Part shown: in pieces, positions 9,821-18,283 of the stretch | How the letters are laid out: each line of letters opens with the position of its first letter | How positions within the stretch are numbered: the first letter of the stretch is position 1 | From: an uncultured Nitrosomonadales bacterium | GTDB taxonomy: Bacteria > Pseudomonadota > Gammaproteobacteria > Burkholderiales > Gallionellaceae | DNA: 45,666 nt | Reading direction: 5' to 3' | Assembly: GCA_903861075.1 (NCBI GenBank) | Contig: CAIOSY010000020.1 | Coordinates: forward strand, 1-45,666 | The notes under the pieces: model-generated | Told to the model about the DNA's origin: nothing | Seen by the model: only the letters and a program-made list of their open reading frames with translations | Database searches by the model: none | Program-made: the position numbers and the translations under genes

Positions 9821-10990
9821 TTAATTTTTAGCCAGCCACTTCAATGGATCAAGGGGCAGGCTTTCATGGCGCAGTTCAAAGTATAAACCCGAATCTGTAT
9901 TTCCGCCGCTGTTGCCGACGGTGGCTATCGTTTCGCCCCCCTTAATTTCATCACCCACTTGTTTGAGCAGACTTTCGTTATTGCCATAAAGGCTCATATA
10001 AGCATTGCCGTGATCGATGATCAGTAAATTGCCAAATCCACGCAACCAGTCTGCAAAAACAACCCTGCCCGGTGCAACCGCCCTAATTGTTTTTCCTGTC
10101 GTTGCTTTTATAAATAATCCCTTCCAAACAACGGTGCTGTCGGGTCTAGGCGTACCAAAACGATTCGAAATTTCACCTTTGACGGGTAATATCAATTTGC
10201 CTATGTTTTGTGTAAAGGGTTGGTCACTGAATTGGCGCTCTGGTAGCGTATCATTCTTAAAAAAAGATTTTTTCGCAGGCTTGGCGAGCATCCGGGCAAT
10301 TTTAGTGACCAGATTGGATAGCCGGCTCTCATCGAGTTGTAAGCGGGTAATCTCACGACGTTGCAGCGTGAGTTGCTTGGAGACATCGGCTAATACTTGC
10401 GATCTTTGCTGTTGCTCTTGTTTTAGCTGGTCTTTCTTTTGGTCGTGTTCCTTATGCAATTTTTCCAGAATTTCACTTTGTATTTTTGCTTCCTGAGTGA
10501 CTGTGTTAAGTGCCGCAACATTCGCCCGCAAGCTATCCAGCCATTCGGCACGATTGCGTGCAATATATTGAAAGTACTGTAAATCGCGTGCTGTTTTATT
10601 GGGATCCTGGTTGTTTAACATGAGTTTGAGATACGCATGTTCACTGCCGAGATATTGTTGATGTAATAAGCTGCCGAGGAGTTTTTGTTGTTTTACGATG
10701 CTTAGATTCAATTGTTGCTGCTGAATTTGTAAGGCATGCAGTTTTTCATCAGCGTCGTGTTGCTGAAGTGAAATTTGCGCCAGTTGGCGATTGCTTTCGC
10801 TGATGGCGCGCTCGGAGTTTCGTAATGCATCTGCAGCTTCGGACCTGGATTCACTTGTTTTGCCCATTTCGCTTTGCATGGTATGGATGCGCTGGCGCAG
10901 GTTTTCCAGTTCTTCTTGATGACCGGCTGATACCTGCCCGGTCACGAGCAGGCAGCACATCATTGCAATAATGGATAGGCAACTTTTCAT
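9821..10990 (-). CDS. envC: Murein hydrolase activator EnvC (coiled coil plus LytM domain)
   Basis: EnvC-type proteins activate septal amidases during cell separation. The 389-residue product has a signal peptide (about 1-22), a long Gln/Glu-rich coiled coil (about 25-240) and a C-terminal LytM/M23 domain (about 265-389). The zinc ligands are degenerate: the region that reads HxxxD in active M23 enzymes is VWKGLFIKA, and the HxH motif is replaced by LYFELRH. This is what is expected of an activator and not an endopeptidase. It sits between gpmI and ctpA, as in many proteobacteria. Confidence 0.9.
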   Translation of the reverse strand: MKSCLSIIAMMCCLLVTGQVSAGHQEELENLRQRIHTMQSEMGKTSESRSEAADALRNSERAISESNRQLAQISLQQHDADEKLHALQIQQQQLNLSIVKQQKLLGSLLHQQYLGSEHAYLKLMLNNQDPNKTARDLQYFQYIARNRAEWLDSLRANVAALNTVTQEAKIQSEILEKLHKEHDQKKDQLKQEQQQRSQVLADVSKQLTLQRREITRLQLDESRLSNLVTKIARMLAKPAKKSFFKNDTLPERQFSDQPFTQNIGKLILPVKGEISNRFGTPRPDSTVVWKGLFIKATTGKTIRAVAPGRVVFADWLRGFGNLLIIDHGNAYMSLYGNNESLLKQVGDEIKGGETIATVGNSGGNTDSGLYFELRHESLPLDPLKWLAKN

Positions 10991-11027
10991 GGCAGGCGAT
11001 TTATCTTTACGATGTCCGTCTCGCGTT

Positions 11028-12566
11028 TCACGATAATGAGATCAGGCTGTGACCCGTCATTTCCTCCGGTTTTTCCAGTCCCATAAGGTGCAGCAGGCTT
11101 GGCGCAATATCACTCAATGCGCCCGTACTGTCTAGGGTTGCATCGCGACCCACATACAAAAACGGCACAGGATTGAGTGTGTGCGCGGTGTGAGCCTGGT
11201 GGGTGATGTTGTCCATCATTTGTTCCGCATTTCCGTGGTCCGCGGTAAGGATAGTTTCACCGCCGATAGATTGCATTGCTTTTACGATGCGTCCTATGCA
11301 TACATCCAGGGTTTCTATGGCCTTAATAGCGGCTGCCATATTACCGCTGTGGCCTACCATGTCACCGTTGGCGTAGTTACAGACGATCAGTGGATATTGC
11401 CGGCTTAAAATTGCCTCTTCCAGCTTTTCTGTCACGGTCAATGCGCTCATTTCAGGCTGTAGATCGTAAGTGGCCACTTTAGGTGAAGGCACCAGGATGC
11501 GATCTTCTCCTGAATAGGGTTGTTCTTTGCCGCCACTGAAGAAATAGGTGACATGAGCGTATTTCTCGGTTTCGGCGATACGTAGTTGTTTGAGGCCAAG
11601 ATGGGCGACATATTCGCCTATATCGTTGTGTATGGCGACCGCGGTGTAGGCGCAGGGTAGCGTGAATTCGGAACCGTAATTGCTGAGTGTGACGAAGCTG
11701 CCCAATTTCGGCAGATAACTGCGCTCGAATCCGGAAAATGTTTCGTCGGTTAACGCACGGGTTATTTCACGGGCACGATCGGCACGAAAATTCATAAATA
11801 CCACGACGTCACCGGTTTGCATCGTGATCGCGGATTCGTTGGCAGCATGGATGGCAGTAGGCAGGACGAACTCATCGGATTCACCTCGTGCATAGGCAGC
11901 ATCTAATCCGCTCAGGGCATCGGGAGCACAATAGTTTGCCAGACCCCGGGTAAGTAAATCATAGGCTGGTTGTACGCGCTCCCAGCGATTGTCTCTATCC
12001 ATGACAAAAAATCGCCCCATTATGCTGGCAATTTTGCCCGCACCTAATGTCGTGCATTTCTCTTGCAGGGCGGTGATAGAAGAAGCCGCACTTTTTGGGG
12101 GGGTGTCTCGGCCATCCAGAAAAGCGTGCAGATAGATTTTTTTCAGGCCTTTCTTTGCCGCCATTTCGAGCATGGCGTGGATGTGATTTTCGTGGCTGTG
12201 TACGCCCCCGTCTGAGAGTAGTCCCATGATGTGCAGGGCGCTGTCATTACGTTGTGTAACCGAAATTGCATCGGATAGTGCCGGGTTGTCGAAAAAACTG
12301 CCGTCTTCAATTGCGACATCCACACGACTTAAATCCTGATAAACGACCCGTCCTGCGCCGATATTCAGGTGACCTACTTCGGAATTTCCCATTTGATTGG
12401 ATGGCAAGCCAACGTGTTTCTCGGAAGCGTTGATCAGGGTGTGTGGATATTTATGCCACAGCGCATCCCAGTTTGGCATTTTGGCGGCAAGTATCGCATT
12501 TGAGTCGGGATCTTCACGATAACCAAAGCCATCGAGTATCAGCAATAAGACAGGAGTCGCGTTCAT
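11028..12566 (-). CDS. gpmI: 2,3-bisphosphoglycerate-independent phosphoglycerate mutase
   Basis: This cytosolic glycolytic enzyme interconverts 3- and 2-phosphoglycerate using two Mn ions and a phosphoserine intermediate. The 512-residue product begins MNATPVLLLILDGFGYRED and carries the catalytic serine in MGNSEVGHLNIGAGR near residue 62. The C-terminal metal site TADHGNAEQM is present. I chose the ATG at 12566. A longer frame from 12662 adds 32 residues with no family counterpart and would overlap the divergent arsR gene. No strong ribosome-binding site is visible. It is the first gene of a minus-strand run with envC and ctpA. Confidence 0.94.
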   Translation of the reverse strand: MNATPVLLLILDGFGYREDPDSNAILAAKMPNWDALWHKYPHTLINASEKHVGLPSNQMGNSEVGHLNIGAGRVVYQDLSRVDVAIEDGSFFDNPALSDAISVTQRNDSALHIMGLLSDGGVHSHENHIHAMLEMAAKKGLKKIYLHAFLDGRDTPPKSAASSITALQEKCTTLGAGKIASIMGRFFVMDRDNRWERVQPAYDLLTRGLANYCAPDALSGLDAAYARGESDEFVLPTAIHAANESAITMQTGDVVVFMNFRADRAREITRALTDETFSGFERSYLPKLGSFVTLSNYGSEFTLPCAYTAVAIHNDIGEYVAHLGLKQLRIAETEKYAHVTYFFSGGKEQPYSGEDRILVPSPKVATYDLQPEMSALTVTEKLEEAILSRQYPLIVCNYANGDMVGHSGNMAAAIKAIETLDVCIGRIVKAMQSIGGETILTADHGNAEQMMDNITHQAHTAHTLNPVPFLYVGRDATLDSTGALSDIAPSLLHLMGLEKPEEMTGHSLISLS

Positions 12567-12655
12567 TGGGGTAAAATGGGGTGGTTGAGTTTCAGATAGA
12601 TGTATTTTAACCGAATTGGCTGGTCTGCGGAGATTGGCAACTTGAAGGATCGTAT

Positions 12656-12958
12656 ATGACAAATAAATTACTCACCAGGGAAGAAGATATCCAACAAGCA
12701 GCACATGCAATTAAAGCGATTGCTCATCCTTTGCGGTTGAAAATTTTATGCATATTAAGTGATCAGGAAATGAGTGTGCAGGATATCGTTGCGCAGGTGG
12801 GAACTTCACAAAGTAATATTTCACAGCATTTAGCTATTTTACGGGACAAGGATATTTTGGCTGCGCGCAAGGAGGCGAATCGCGTGTTTTATCGTATTGG
12901 GGATCTGCGCACACTCAAGTTGGTGGGGATGATGCGTGAAGTTTTTTGCACTTCGTAA
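12656..12958 (+). CDS. ArsR-family transcriptional regulator, YgaV/BigR-like
   Basis: This is a 100-residue winged-helix repressor. The recognition helix lies in VGTSQSNISQHLAILRDK (about 48-65) and is followed by a wing ending in NRVFYRIGD. The metal-binding ELCVCDL motif of arsenic sensors is absent. Two cysteines only are present, C32 in KILCIL and C98 in REVFC, 66 residues apart. From memory this spacing equals the redox pair of BigR and SqrR and resembles E. coli YgaV, which sense persulfide or sulfide. GAAGG lies before the ATG. It is divergent from gpmI with 89 nt between them. The downstream DUF2892 gene is a likely target. The sulfide-sensor role is an inference. Confidence 0.85.
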   Translation: MTNKLLTREEDIQQAAHAIKAIAHPLRLKILCILSDQEMSVQDIVAQVGTSQSNISQHLAILRDKDILAARKEANRVFYRIGDLRTLKLVGMMREVFCTS

Positions 12959-13103
12959 CTTTAGCGCTGCATTTTTTAACGTTGGAATACGCATCCTAAT
13001 CATTCTTGCACGCGGGGGTGATTTTCGTGTTTTATTGCGCTACACTGCGCGATGGTTATTTCCTTAATAAATATCAATAAATGAAATTCTGGAGCTTTAA
13101 GTT

Positions 13104-13316
13104 ATGACAGTAGAACGTCTCATACGAATTATTGCGGGTACTTTTGTCTTGTTGTCTCTGGCACTCGGTGTTGAAGGTAGCCCCCTGTTTATCGCTAAAA
13201 ACTTCCTGTGGTTTACCGCATTTGTAGGCTTTAATTTGTTTCAAAGCGGATTTACCCGTTTTTGTCCGATGAATAACATCCTCGCAAAGCTAGGTGTGAA
13301 GAGCGGTTCTTGCTAA
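13104..13316 (+). CDS. DUF2892 small inner-membrane protein (YgaP membrane-half-like)
   Basis: The 70-residue product has two short hydrophobic segments (about 9-23 and 31-48) and ends in a motif typical of DUF2892 proteins, FCPMNNILAKLGVK. In E. coli YgaP the same membrane module is fused to a rhodanese and is controlled by YgaV. Here it stands alone directly after a YgaV-like regulator. GGAG lies 9 nt before the ATG. Its stop overlaps the start of the next gene by 7 nt, so the two are translationally coupled. A role in thiosulfate or sulfide handling is inferred from family context only. Confidence 0.85.
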   Translation: MTVERLIRIIAGTFVLLSLALGVEGSPLFIAKNFLWFTAFVGFNLFQSGFTRFCPMNNILAKLGVKSGSC

Positions 13317-15046
13317 AATTTTTACACTCACGATTAACCTATATCAGTTTGGCGCTCGTCGGACTGATGTGGGTTTTTCCGTTTCTGCATTATGTTCACC
13401 AGTACCCGCTGACGACGTTTTATCAGGAATGGTGGAGTGCGCTTCTGGGTGTGCTTGCCCTGGTTTTGCTGCTGTCGCTGGATTATTGGCAGCAGCCAAA
13501 AATTCCTCGCATTGTGTTGTTGCCCGCCGCTTTCATGGGTTTGATCTTATTGCAAAATTCGTTGGGTAAGCTGCCCTATTTCGATCAGGCTTTGTTGTAT
13601 TTGTTGTATTTTTTGTTTGCGCTCTTGATGATGATGTTAGGGGCTAGGCTGCGCGAGGTTTTAGGCCTGCAAGTGCTGGCAATGGTGCTGGCGGTTTTTT
13701 TGCTGGCGGGTGCTGAAAGCAATGCCGTCATCGGTGTTTTGCAGTATTACCGCTGGCATACGCCGTTCGATACGCTGATTGTATCCAAAGTGGCGGCGGG
13801 GGTTTACGGTAATATTGCGCAGCCGAATCATTTTGCCAATTACATCTCGCTCGGTCTGATCTCTTTGGGATTGTTATACCAGCTGCGTAAAATTCCGACG
13901 GGCGCAGTGTTTATGTTGGCGCTGCCCTTGTTGTTTGTGCTGACGCTCAGCGGTTCACGCAGTAGTTGGATCTATCTTGTTATGATGAACGTGCTGGCTG
14001 TTTGGGGGGGGAGGCGCTTCCCCGAGTTGCAACCTCTGTTGAAATATAACCTGGGCTTGCTGGTGGGATTCGCTGCGATGCACGGTGTTGTGCAGTTGCC
14101 CTTCATGCAAGGGGCGGGGGATCATTATAATATTATGCATCGTATGTTCGCAGATGCTCAATCAGGTGGTATTCGGCTCTCTCTATGGCATGAGGCATGG
14201 TTGATTTTTTGTCAGTCCCCCGTTTTTGGCGTTGGGTTTGGCCAGTTTGTCTGGCAGCATTTTGAACTGGGTCCTGTTTTGCATCGTACCCAACTCACCG
14301 GTTTGTATAACAATGCGCACAATTTTGTTTTTCAACTGGCTGCCGAGGCGGGTGTTACCGGGGTGTTGGCGTTTCTTGCTGCGCTGGGGCTTTGGTTGCA
14401 GGGTTTACGTCGCACGGTATTAAGTGCGGATCGCTGGTGGGCCTATGCCGTATTGGGCGTGCTGGCTATTCACAGTCTGCTCGAATATCCCTTGTGGTAT
14501 ATCTACTTTGTGGCGATCGCGGCTATTTTGCTGGGCGCGCTTGATGAAACTCACTATCGCTTAGAGTTGCGTCGTATCGGCCAGTTATCAATGGCATCGA
14601 TGCTGTTGCTGGGATTGCTCTCGCTTATACAGGTGCGCATGGACTATCAAAAACTCAAAGATACCTTGGGTTTTCAGTCTCGGGCCGGATTGATCGCGTT
14701 GCAGGATGCGCCGTTGCTTTTGCCTTATGTTGAATTGTTTATGACTTCTTTGATTGAGGTGAATGCCGACCATCAAGGGGAGAAGTTGGCGCTCAATGCA
14801 CGCGTGATTCGTTTTATGCCGATAAGTAGTGTCGTTTACAGGCAGGCTTTTTTATTGGCACAAAATGGTCAGAAAGAGCAAGCGCAGCAGCAGTATAAAG
14901 AGGCGCTTTGGTCCTATCCCGACTATCAGTCGGCGCATCAAAAATTAGTCGTCCTGGCACAGAAAGATCCCGCGCATTTTGCCGCTCTGCTAGAATTCGC
15001 TCTTAAATCTGAACAGGAGTACCTGCGTGCAATTCATAACAAGTAA
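13310..15046 (+). CDS. pglL: PglL/Wzy-family O-oligosaccharyltransferase (pilin glycosylation ligase)
   Basis: This is a 578-residue polytopic inner-membrane protein with about ten to twelve hydrophobic segments. PglL enzymes move a lipid-linked glycan to serine or threonine of pilins and other periplasmic proteins. Family marks are AQPNHFANY (170-178), SGSRSSW (214-220) in the Wzy_C region, and NNAHNFVFQLAAEAG (334-348). The C-terminal third (after about 450) is a soluble region. I use the TTG at 13310, which overlaps the previous stop, although a later start such as ATG at M20 is possible. The MSHA pilin locus about 3 kb downstream offers a plausible substrate. O-antigen ligase or polymerase is the alternative. 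Confidence 0.85.
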   Translation: MLKFLHSRLTYISLALVGLMWVFPFLHYVHQYPLTTFYQEWWSALLGVLALVLLLSLDYWQQPKIPRIVLLPAAFMGLILLQNSLGKLPYFDQALLYLLYFLFALLMMMLGARLREVLGLQVLAMVLAVFLLAGAESNAVIGVLQYYRWHTPFDTLIVSKVAAGVYGNIAQPNHFANYISLGLISLGLLYQLRKIPTGAVFMLALPLLFVLTLSGSRSSWIYLVMMNVLAVWGGRRFPELQPLLKYNLGLLVGFAAMHGVVQLPFMQGAGDHYNIMHRMFADAQSGGIRLSLWHEAWLIFCQSPVFGVGFGQFVWQHFELGPVLHRTQLTGLYNNAHNFVFQLAAEAGVTGVLAFLAALGLWLQGLRRTVLSADRWWAYAVLGVLAIHSLLEYPLWYIYFVAIAAILLGALDETHYRLELRRIGQLSMASMLLLGLLSLIQVRMDYQKLKDTLGFQSRAGLIALQDAPLLLPYVELFMTSLIEVNADHQGEKLALNARVIRFMPISSVVYRQAFLLAQNGQKEQAQQQYKEALWSYPDYQSAHQKLVVLAQKDPAHFAALLEFALKSEQEYLRAIHNK

Positions 15047-15437
15047 TTTTTTCCCTATTTCGCTGGCCATTATGAGCGGAATGATGCTTTTGTGGTCCTT
15101 GTTGGGTAGCCGTATTCGCGGCATCAAAGAGGTGGATACCAATGCTGCGCTTCAACTCATCAATCACAAGAATGCCGTTGTGTTGGATGTGCGTGAAGAT
15201 GATGAATATAAATCGGGGCACATGTTAAATGCCAAACATGTACCGGGTGGTAAACTCAAATCGCGTATTGCCGAGCTGGAAAAATATAAGGATAAGCCGG
15301 TTGTCGTGGTTTGCCGGAGTGGTATGCGTTCTTCATCCGCGTGCGTCACGCTGGCTAAACAGGGTTTTACCCAGGCCTATAATTTAACCGGTGGCATGAT
15401 GGCATGGCAAAAAGCCAATTTGCCAACGCAGAAATAA
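15027..15437 (+). CDS. yibN: Membrane-anchored rhodanese-like protein YibN
   Basis: Rhodanese domains carry a persulfide sulfur on an active-site cysteine. The 136-residue product has one N-terminal membrane segment (about 9-28) and a single rhodanese domain with active loop CRSGMRSS (about 96-103) and the entry motif LDVREDDEY. The GTG at 15027 has AGGAG at 15015-15019. The gene begins 20 nt before the end of pglL and its stop overlaps the start of grxC. The order yibN-grxC-secB-gpsA is the same as in E. coli, so this gene belongs to the conserved block, not to the upstream arsR module. Confidence 0.88.
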   Translation: MQFITSNFFPISLAIMSGMMLLWSLLGSRIRGIKEVDTNAALQLINHKNAVVLDVREDDEYKSGHMLNAKHVPGGKLKSRIAELEKYKDKPVVVVCRSGMRSSSACVTLAKQGFTQAYNLTGGMMAWQKANLPTQK

Positions 15438-15694
15438 TGGCTAAGGTCGTGATGTACAGCACTGCGGTATGCCCTTATTGTATTCGGGCTGAGCAGTTGT
15501 TGCAGCGCAAAGGGGTTAGCGAGATAGAAAAAATCCGCATAGACCTTGAGCCTGAATTACGCATTGCCATGGTGGAAAAAACGGGCAGGCGTACGGTTCC
15601 GCAAATATTTATTAATAATCAGCATATTGGTGGTTTTGATGATTTGGCCGCATTAGAGATGGCCGGTGAATTAACCGCTTTATTGGCAATTTAA
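15437..15694 (+). CDS. grxC: Glutaredoxin 3
   Basis: This small thiol-disulfide oxidoreductase is reduced by glutathione. The 85-residue product has the dithiol active site CPYC near residues 12-15 and the cis-proline motif TVPQIF, followed by the glutathione-binding GGFDDL. I chose the ATG at 15437, which overlaps the TAA of yibN in the form TAATG. A GTG 33 nt upstream would add residues not found in the family. secB follows after 14 nt. Confidence 0.94.
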   Translation: MAKVVMYSTAVCPYCIRAEQLLQRKGVSEIEKIRIDLEPELRIAMVEKTGRRTVPQIFINNQHIGGFDDLAALEMAGELTALLAI

Positions 15695-15708
15695 CTTAAG
15701 GATAAAAC

Positions 15709-16167
15709 ATGACTGACTCAGTACAAGAGAATACCCAAGCTGTTTTCAATATGGATAAAATTTATGTAAAAGATCTTTCCCTGGAAATTCCTCATGCGCC
15801 GCATATTTTTCTAGAACGTGAAAATCCGCAAATTGAGGTGCAACTGCATACGTCAGCCGCCCAGGTTGATGAGGGCGTGTTTGAAGTCAATGTAACAGCA
15901 ACCGTCACCGCTAAGATAAGCGAAAAAGTGATGTTCCTGATTGAAGCAAAACAGGCCGGGATTTTTACGGTGCGTAATTTACCTGAAGCGGAAATGAATC
16001 CGGTATTGGCGGTGATGTGCCCGAATATTTTGTTCCCGTATTTGCGCGAAGTGGTATCCGATATCTCTGTGCGTGCAGGATTCGCCCCCGTGATGCTTAA
16101 TCCGATCAACTTTGATGTGCTGTATCAACAACAGCAGGCCGAAGCTGAAAAAGTGACGACCCACTAA
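15709..16167 (+). CDS. secB: Protein-export chaperone SecB
   Basis: SecB is a tetrameric cytosolic chaperone that keeps precursors unfolded and delivers them to SecA. The 152-residue length is normal. The conserved YVKDLSLEIPHAP segment near the N-terminus and the acidic strand region EVNVTATV are visible. An AAGGATAAAAC ribosome-binding region precedes the ATG. Its TAA overlaps the start of the following SH3 gene by one base. Confidence 0.95.
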   Translation: MTDSVQENTQAVFNMDKIYVKDLSLEIPHAPHIFLERENPQIEVQLHTSAAQVDEGVFEVNVTATVTAKISEKVMFLIEAKQAGIFTVRNLPEAEMNPVLAVMCPNILFPYLREVVSDISVRAGFAPVMLNPINFDVLYQQQQAEAEKVTTH

Positions 16168-16616
16168 TGAAATTGCTTAATCTTTCGCAGATGGCGGCAG
16201 GGTGCTTGTTGCTGTGCACCTGTGCGGCACAGGCGGTGGATTATGTTTCGGTTGGCGAGGCGAGTGCTATCTTGTTTGATGCACCTTCCTTGCAGGCGAA
16301 GAAGCTGTTCGTGGTTAATCGCTATATGCCTTTTGAGCAGGTCGTAAACCTGGATAACTGGGTGAAAGTTCGTGATCGTACTGGCGGTTTGTATTGGCTG
16401 GAAAAGCGGGTTTTGAGCAATAAAAAATATGTTTATGCCGTGATTCCACTCGCCGATGTGCGCGCTGAACCTGATACTTCAGCCGCACGGGTCTTTCAGG
16501 TAAAGCAACAAGTCGCGCTCGAAGTGCTTGAACTTACCGGTACGGGTTGGGTTAAAGTCCGGCACAAAGACGGCGAAACCGGTTTTATTCGTGGTGCCGA
16601 GGTGTGGGGCGAATGA
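16167..16616 (+). CDS. Secreted SH3-domain protein
   Basis: The 149-residue product has a signal peptide (about 1-23, ending AAQA) and two repeated SH3-like modules: about 27-80 (VGEASAILFDAPS...WVKVRDRTGG) and about 90-148 (ADVRAEPDTSAAR...WVKVRHKDGETG). Such bacterial SH3 domains usually bind peptidoglycan or peptides in the periplasm. It is embedded between secB and gpsA with single-base and 4-nt overlaps, so it is translated with them. In E. coli nothing lies between secB and gpsA, so this is a lineage insertion. The specific partner is unknown. Confidence 0.82.
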   Translation: MKLLNLSQMAAGCLLLCTCAAQAVDYVSVGEASAILFDAPSLQAKKLFVVNRYMPFEQVVNLDNWVKVRDRTGGLYWLEKRVLSNKKYVYAVIPLADVRAEPDTSAARVFQVKQQVALEVLELTGTGWVKVRHKDGETGFIRGAEVWGE

Positions 16617-17614
16617 ATATTACTGTTATTGGTGCCGGGGCTTGGGGTACGGCTCTGGCGATAAACCTGGCAGAGAGACATCGTGTGACGCTCTTTGCCA
16701 GAGATAGTTTGCAAATTGCCGCCATGCAAAAAACGCGTTGTAACGCGCATTATCTTCCCGAAGTTTTATTTCCCGACAGTCTTGCTTTAACGGCTGACTT
16801 TTCAGTCTCCTTGCTGGGGGCTGAATTGATTATTCTTGCCGTGCCCAGTGCTGCATTGCGCCCGACTTTACAGCGACTGGTTGATACGGGAACTCATTTG
16901 TCCGGTGTGATTTGGTTGTGCAAGGGGTTTGAGGCGCAATCGTCTTTGTTGCCGCATCAGGTGGCAGCAGAAGTGCTTCCACAACACGTCCCTTGTGGCG
17001 TTTTATCCGGCCCCAGTTGTGCGCTGGAAGTGGCTCGCGGTCTGCCTACTGCGCTGGTGCTTGCTGCCGGGGAGGATGCTTTTGCACAGGACATTGCGCA
17101 GTCTTTGCATCACTCGCGTTTGCGTGTCTATGCAAGTTCTGATGTGGTTGGCGTGGAAGTTGGCGGGGCGGTCAAGAATGTCATGGCGATTGCCTCCGGT
17201 GTGTGTGAGGGTTTGCAACTGGGTAATAATGCACGGGCGGCGCTGATTACGCGTGGTTTGGCAGAAATCGCCCGTCTGGGCTTGAAACTGGGCGGGCATC
17301 AGGAAACATTGAGCGGTTTGTCGGGGGCGGGCGATTTGATTCTTACCTGTACGGGGGAATTGTCACGTAACCGCCGTGTTGGTTTGATGCTGGCAAAAAA
17401 CTTGAGTCTGGATGCCATACTCGGGCAATTAGGCCATGTCGCTGAAGGCGTTTATGCTGCACGAGAAGTGTATCATTTGGCTCAGCGCGTCGGGGTGGAT
17501 ATGCCGATTAGTACGGCGGTTTACCGGGTGCTTTATGAAAATATTCCTGCCGCCGAAATGGCTGCGAATTTGTTAAATCGCTCGGCGAGTCTGGAATTCT
17601 CCCTTCCGGATTAA
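16613..17614 (+). CDS. gpsA: Glycerol-3-phosphate dehydrogenase [NAD(P)+]
   Basis: GpsA reduces dihydroxyacetone phosphate to sn-glycerol-3-phosphate for phospholipid synthesis. The 333-residue product begins MNITVIGAGAWGTALA with the dinucleotide-binding GAGAWG (7-12), and has the catalytic lysine in GGAVKNVMAIASG. The ATG at 16613 overlaps the TGA of the SH3 gene. A GTG at 16604 is in frame but less likely. It converges with trmL. The cysE gene often found after gpsA is absent, and the 108 nt to trmL hold nothing recognisable. Confidence 0.94.
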   Translation: MNITVIGAGAWGTALAINLAERHRVTLFARDSLQIAAMQKTRCNAHYLPEVLFPDSLALTADFSVSLLGAELIILAVPSAALRPTLQRLVDTGTHLSGVIWLCKGFEAQSSLLPHQVAAEVLPQHVPCGVLSGPSCALEVARGLPTALVLAAGEDAFAQDIAQSLHHSRLRVYASSDVVGVEVGGAVKNVMAIASGVCEGLQLGNNARAALITRGLAEIARLGLKLGGHQETLSGLSGAGDLILTCTGELSRNRRVGLMLAKNLSLDAILGQLGHVAEGVYAAREVYHLAQRVGVDMPISTAVYRVLYENIPAAEMAANLLNRSASLEFSLPD

Positions 17615-17722
17615 GACGCAGGTGTAACAGGGTGTTGCCAATAAATGATAGGCGTACAGAACCCGGTGTCCAGAGTTTGCCGTGGCTGAATTGCTACGAT
17701 GTACTCTGATCAGCCGACCTGC

Positions 17723-18205
17723 TTATTGCGGTGAAGATACAGTGTGTGCGCCGGCAAAATCACATTGCCGCCATGCTTCAAAAATCGCGACTGCCACTGT
17801 ATTGGATAGATTCAGGCTGCGATTGTCCGGTAACATCGGCAGGCGTACGCGTTGGCCGCTAGTCAGTCGCTCCAGCACATCCGCCGGTAATCCCCGGCTC
17901 TCGGGGCCGAAAATAAACGCATCCCCCGATTGATAATGAACGTCGTGAAAAGGCTGAGCCCCTTTTGTGGTGCAGGCAAACACGCGTGCAGGATCGAGGG
18001 TGGCTAAGCAGTCGGGCAAATTTTCGTAGACGCGCAGTTGAGCAAATTCGTGATAATCGAGGCCGGCACGGAGCAACTGTTTGTCTTCCAGCGTAAAACC
18101 CAGCGGCTTAATCAGATGGAGTTGGCAGCCGGTGTTTGCGCACAGGCGAATGATATTCCCGGTGTTGGGTGGAATCTCAGGTTGATACAGGATGACGTGG
18201 AACAT
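17723..18205 (-). CDS. trmL: tRNA (cytidine/uridine-34-2'-O)-methyltransferase
   Basis: TrmL is a SPOUT-class methyltransferase that modifies the wobble base of tRNA-Leu isoacceptors. The 160-residue product starts MFHVILYQPEIPPNTGNIIR, which is diagnostic, and carries the knot motifs FGPESRGLP and MLPDNRSLNLSNTVAVA that form the SAM site. It is convergent with gpsA and divergent from the pilus operon, leaving 78 nt for promoters. Confidence 0.93.
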   Translation of the reverse strand: MFHVILYQPEIPPNTGNIIRLCANTGCQLHLIKPLGFTLEDKQLLRAGLDYHEFAQLRVYENLPDCLATLDPARVFACTTKGAQPFHDVHYQSGDAFIFGPESRGLPADVLERLTSGQRVRLPMLPDNRSLNLSNTVAVAIFEAWRQCDFAGAHTVSSPQ

Positions 18206-18216
18206 AAATTTAAGTC

Positions 18217-18245
18217 TTGTCAGTGCGTCGAAAAAAGGCTAACTT
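18217..18245 (+). promoter_or_regulatory. Putative sigma70 promoter of the msh operon
   Basis: TTGTCA (18217-18222) and TAACTT (18240-18245) are separated by 17 nt. The -35 matches the consensus at five of six positions and the -10 is weak. The site lies 38 nt before the mshE start, in the gap divergent to trmL. It is a sequence match only. Confidence 0.4.
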
Positions 18246-18283
18246 CAGCGCTATGACGCTTGGTATTGAATAAAGGACGAATT

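Noticed and set aside
17615-17722. Gap between gpsA and trmL examined for cysE remnants or a small RNA
   Set aside because: No frame, hairpin or promoter pattern stood out.
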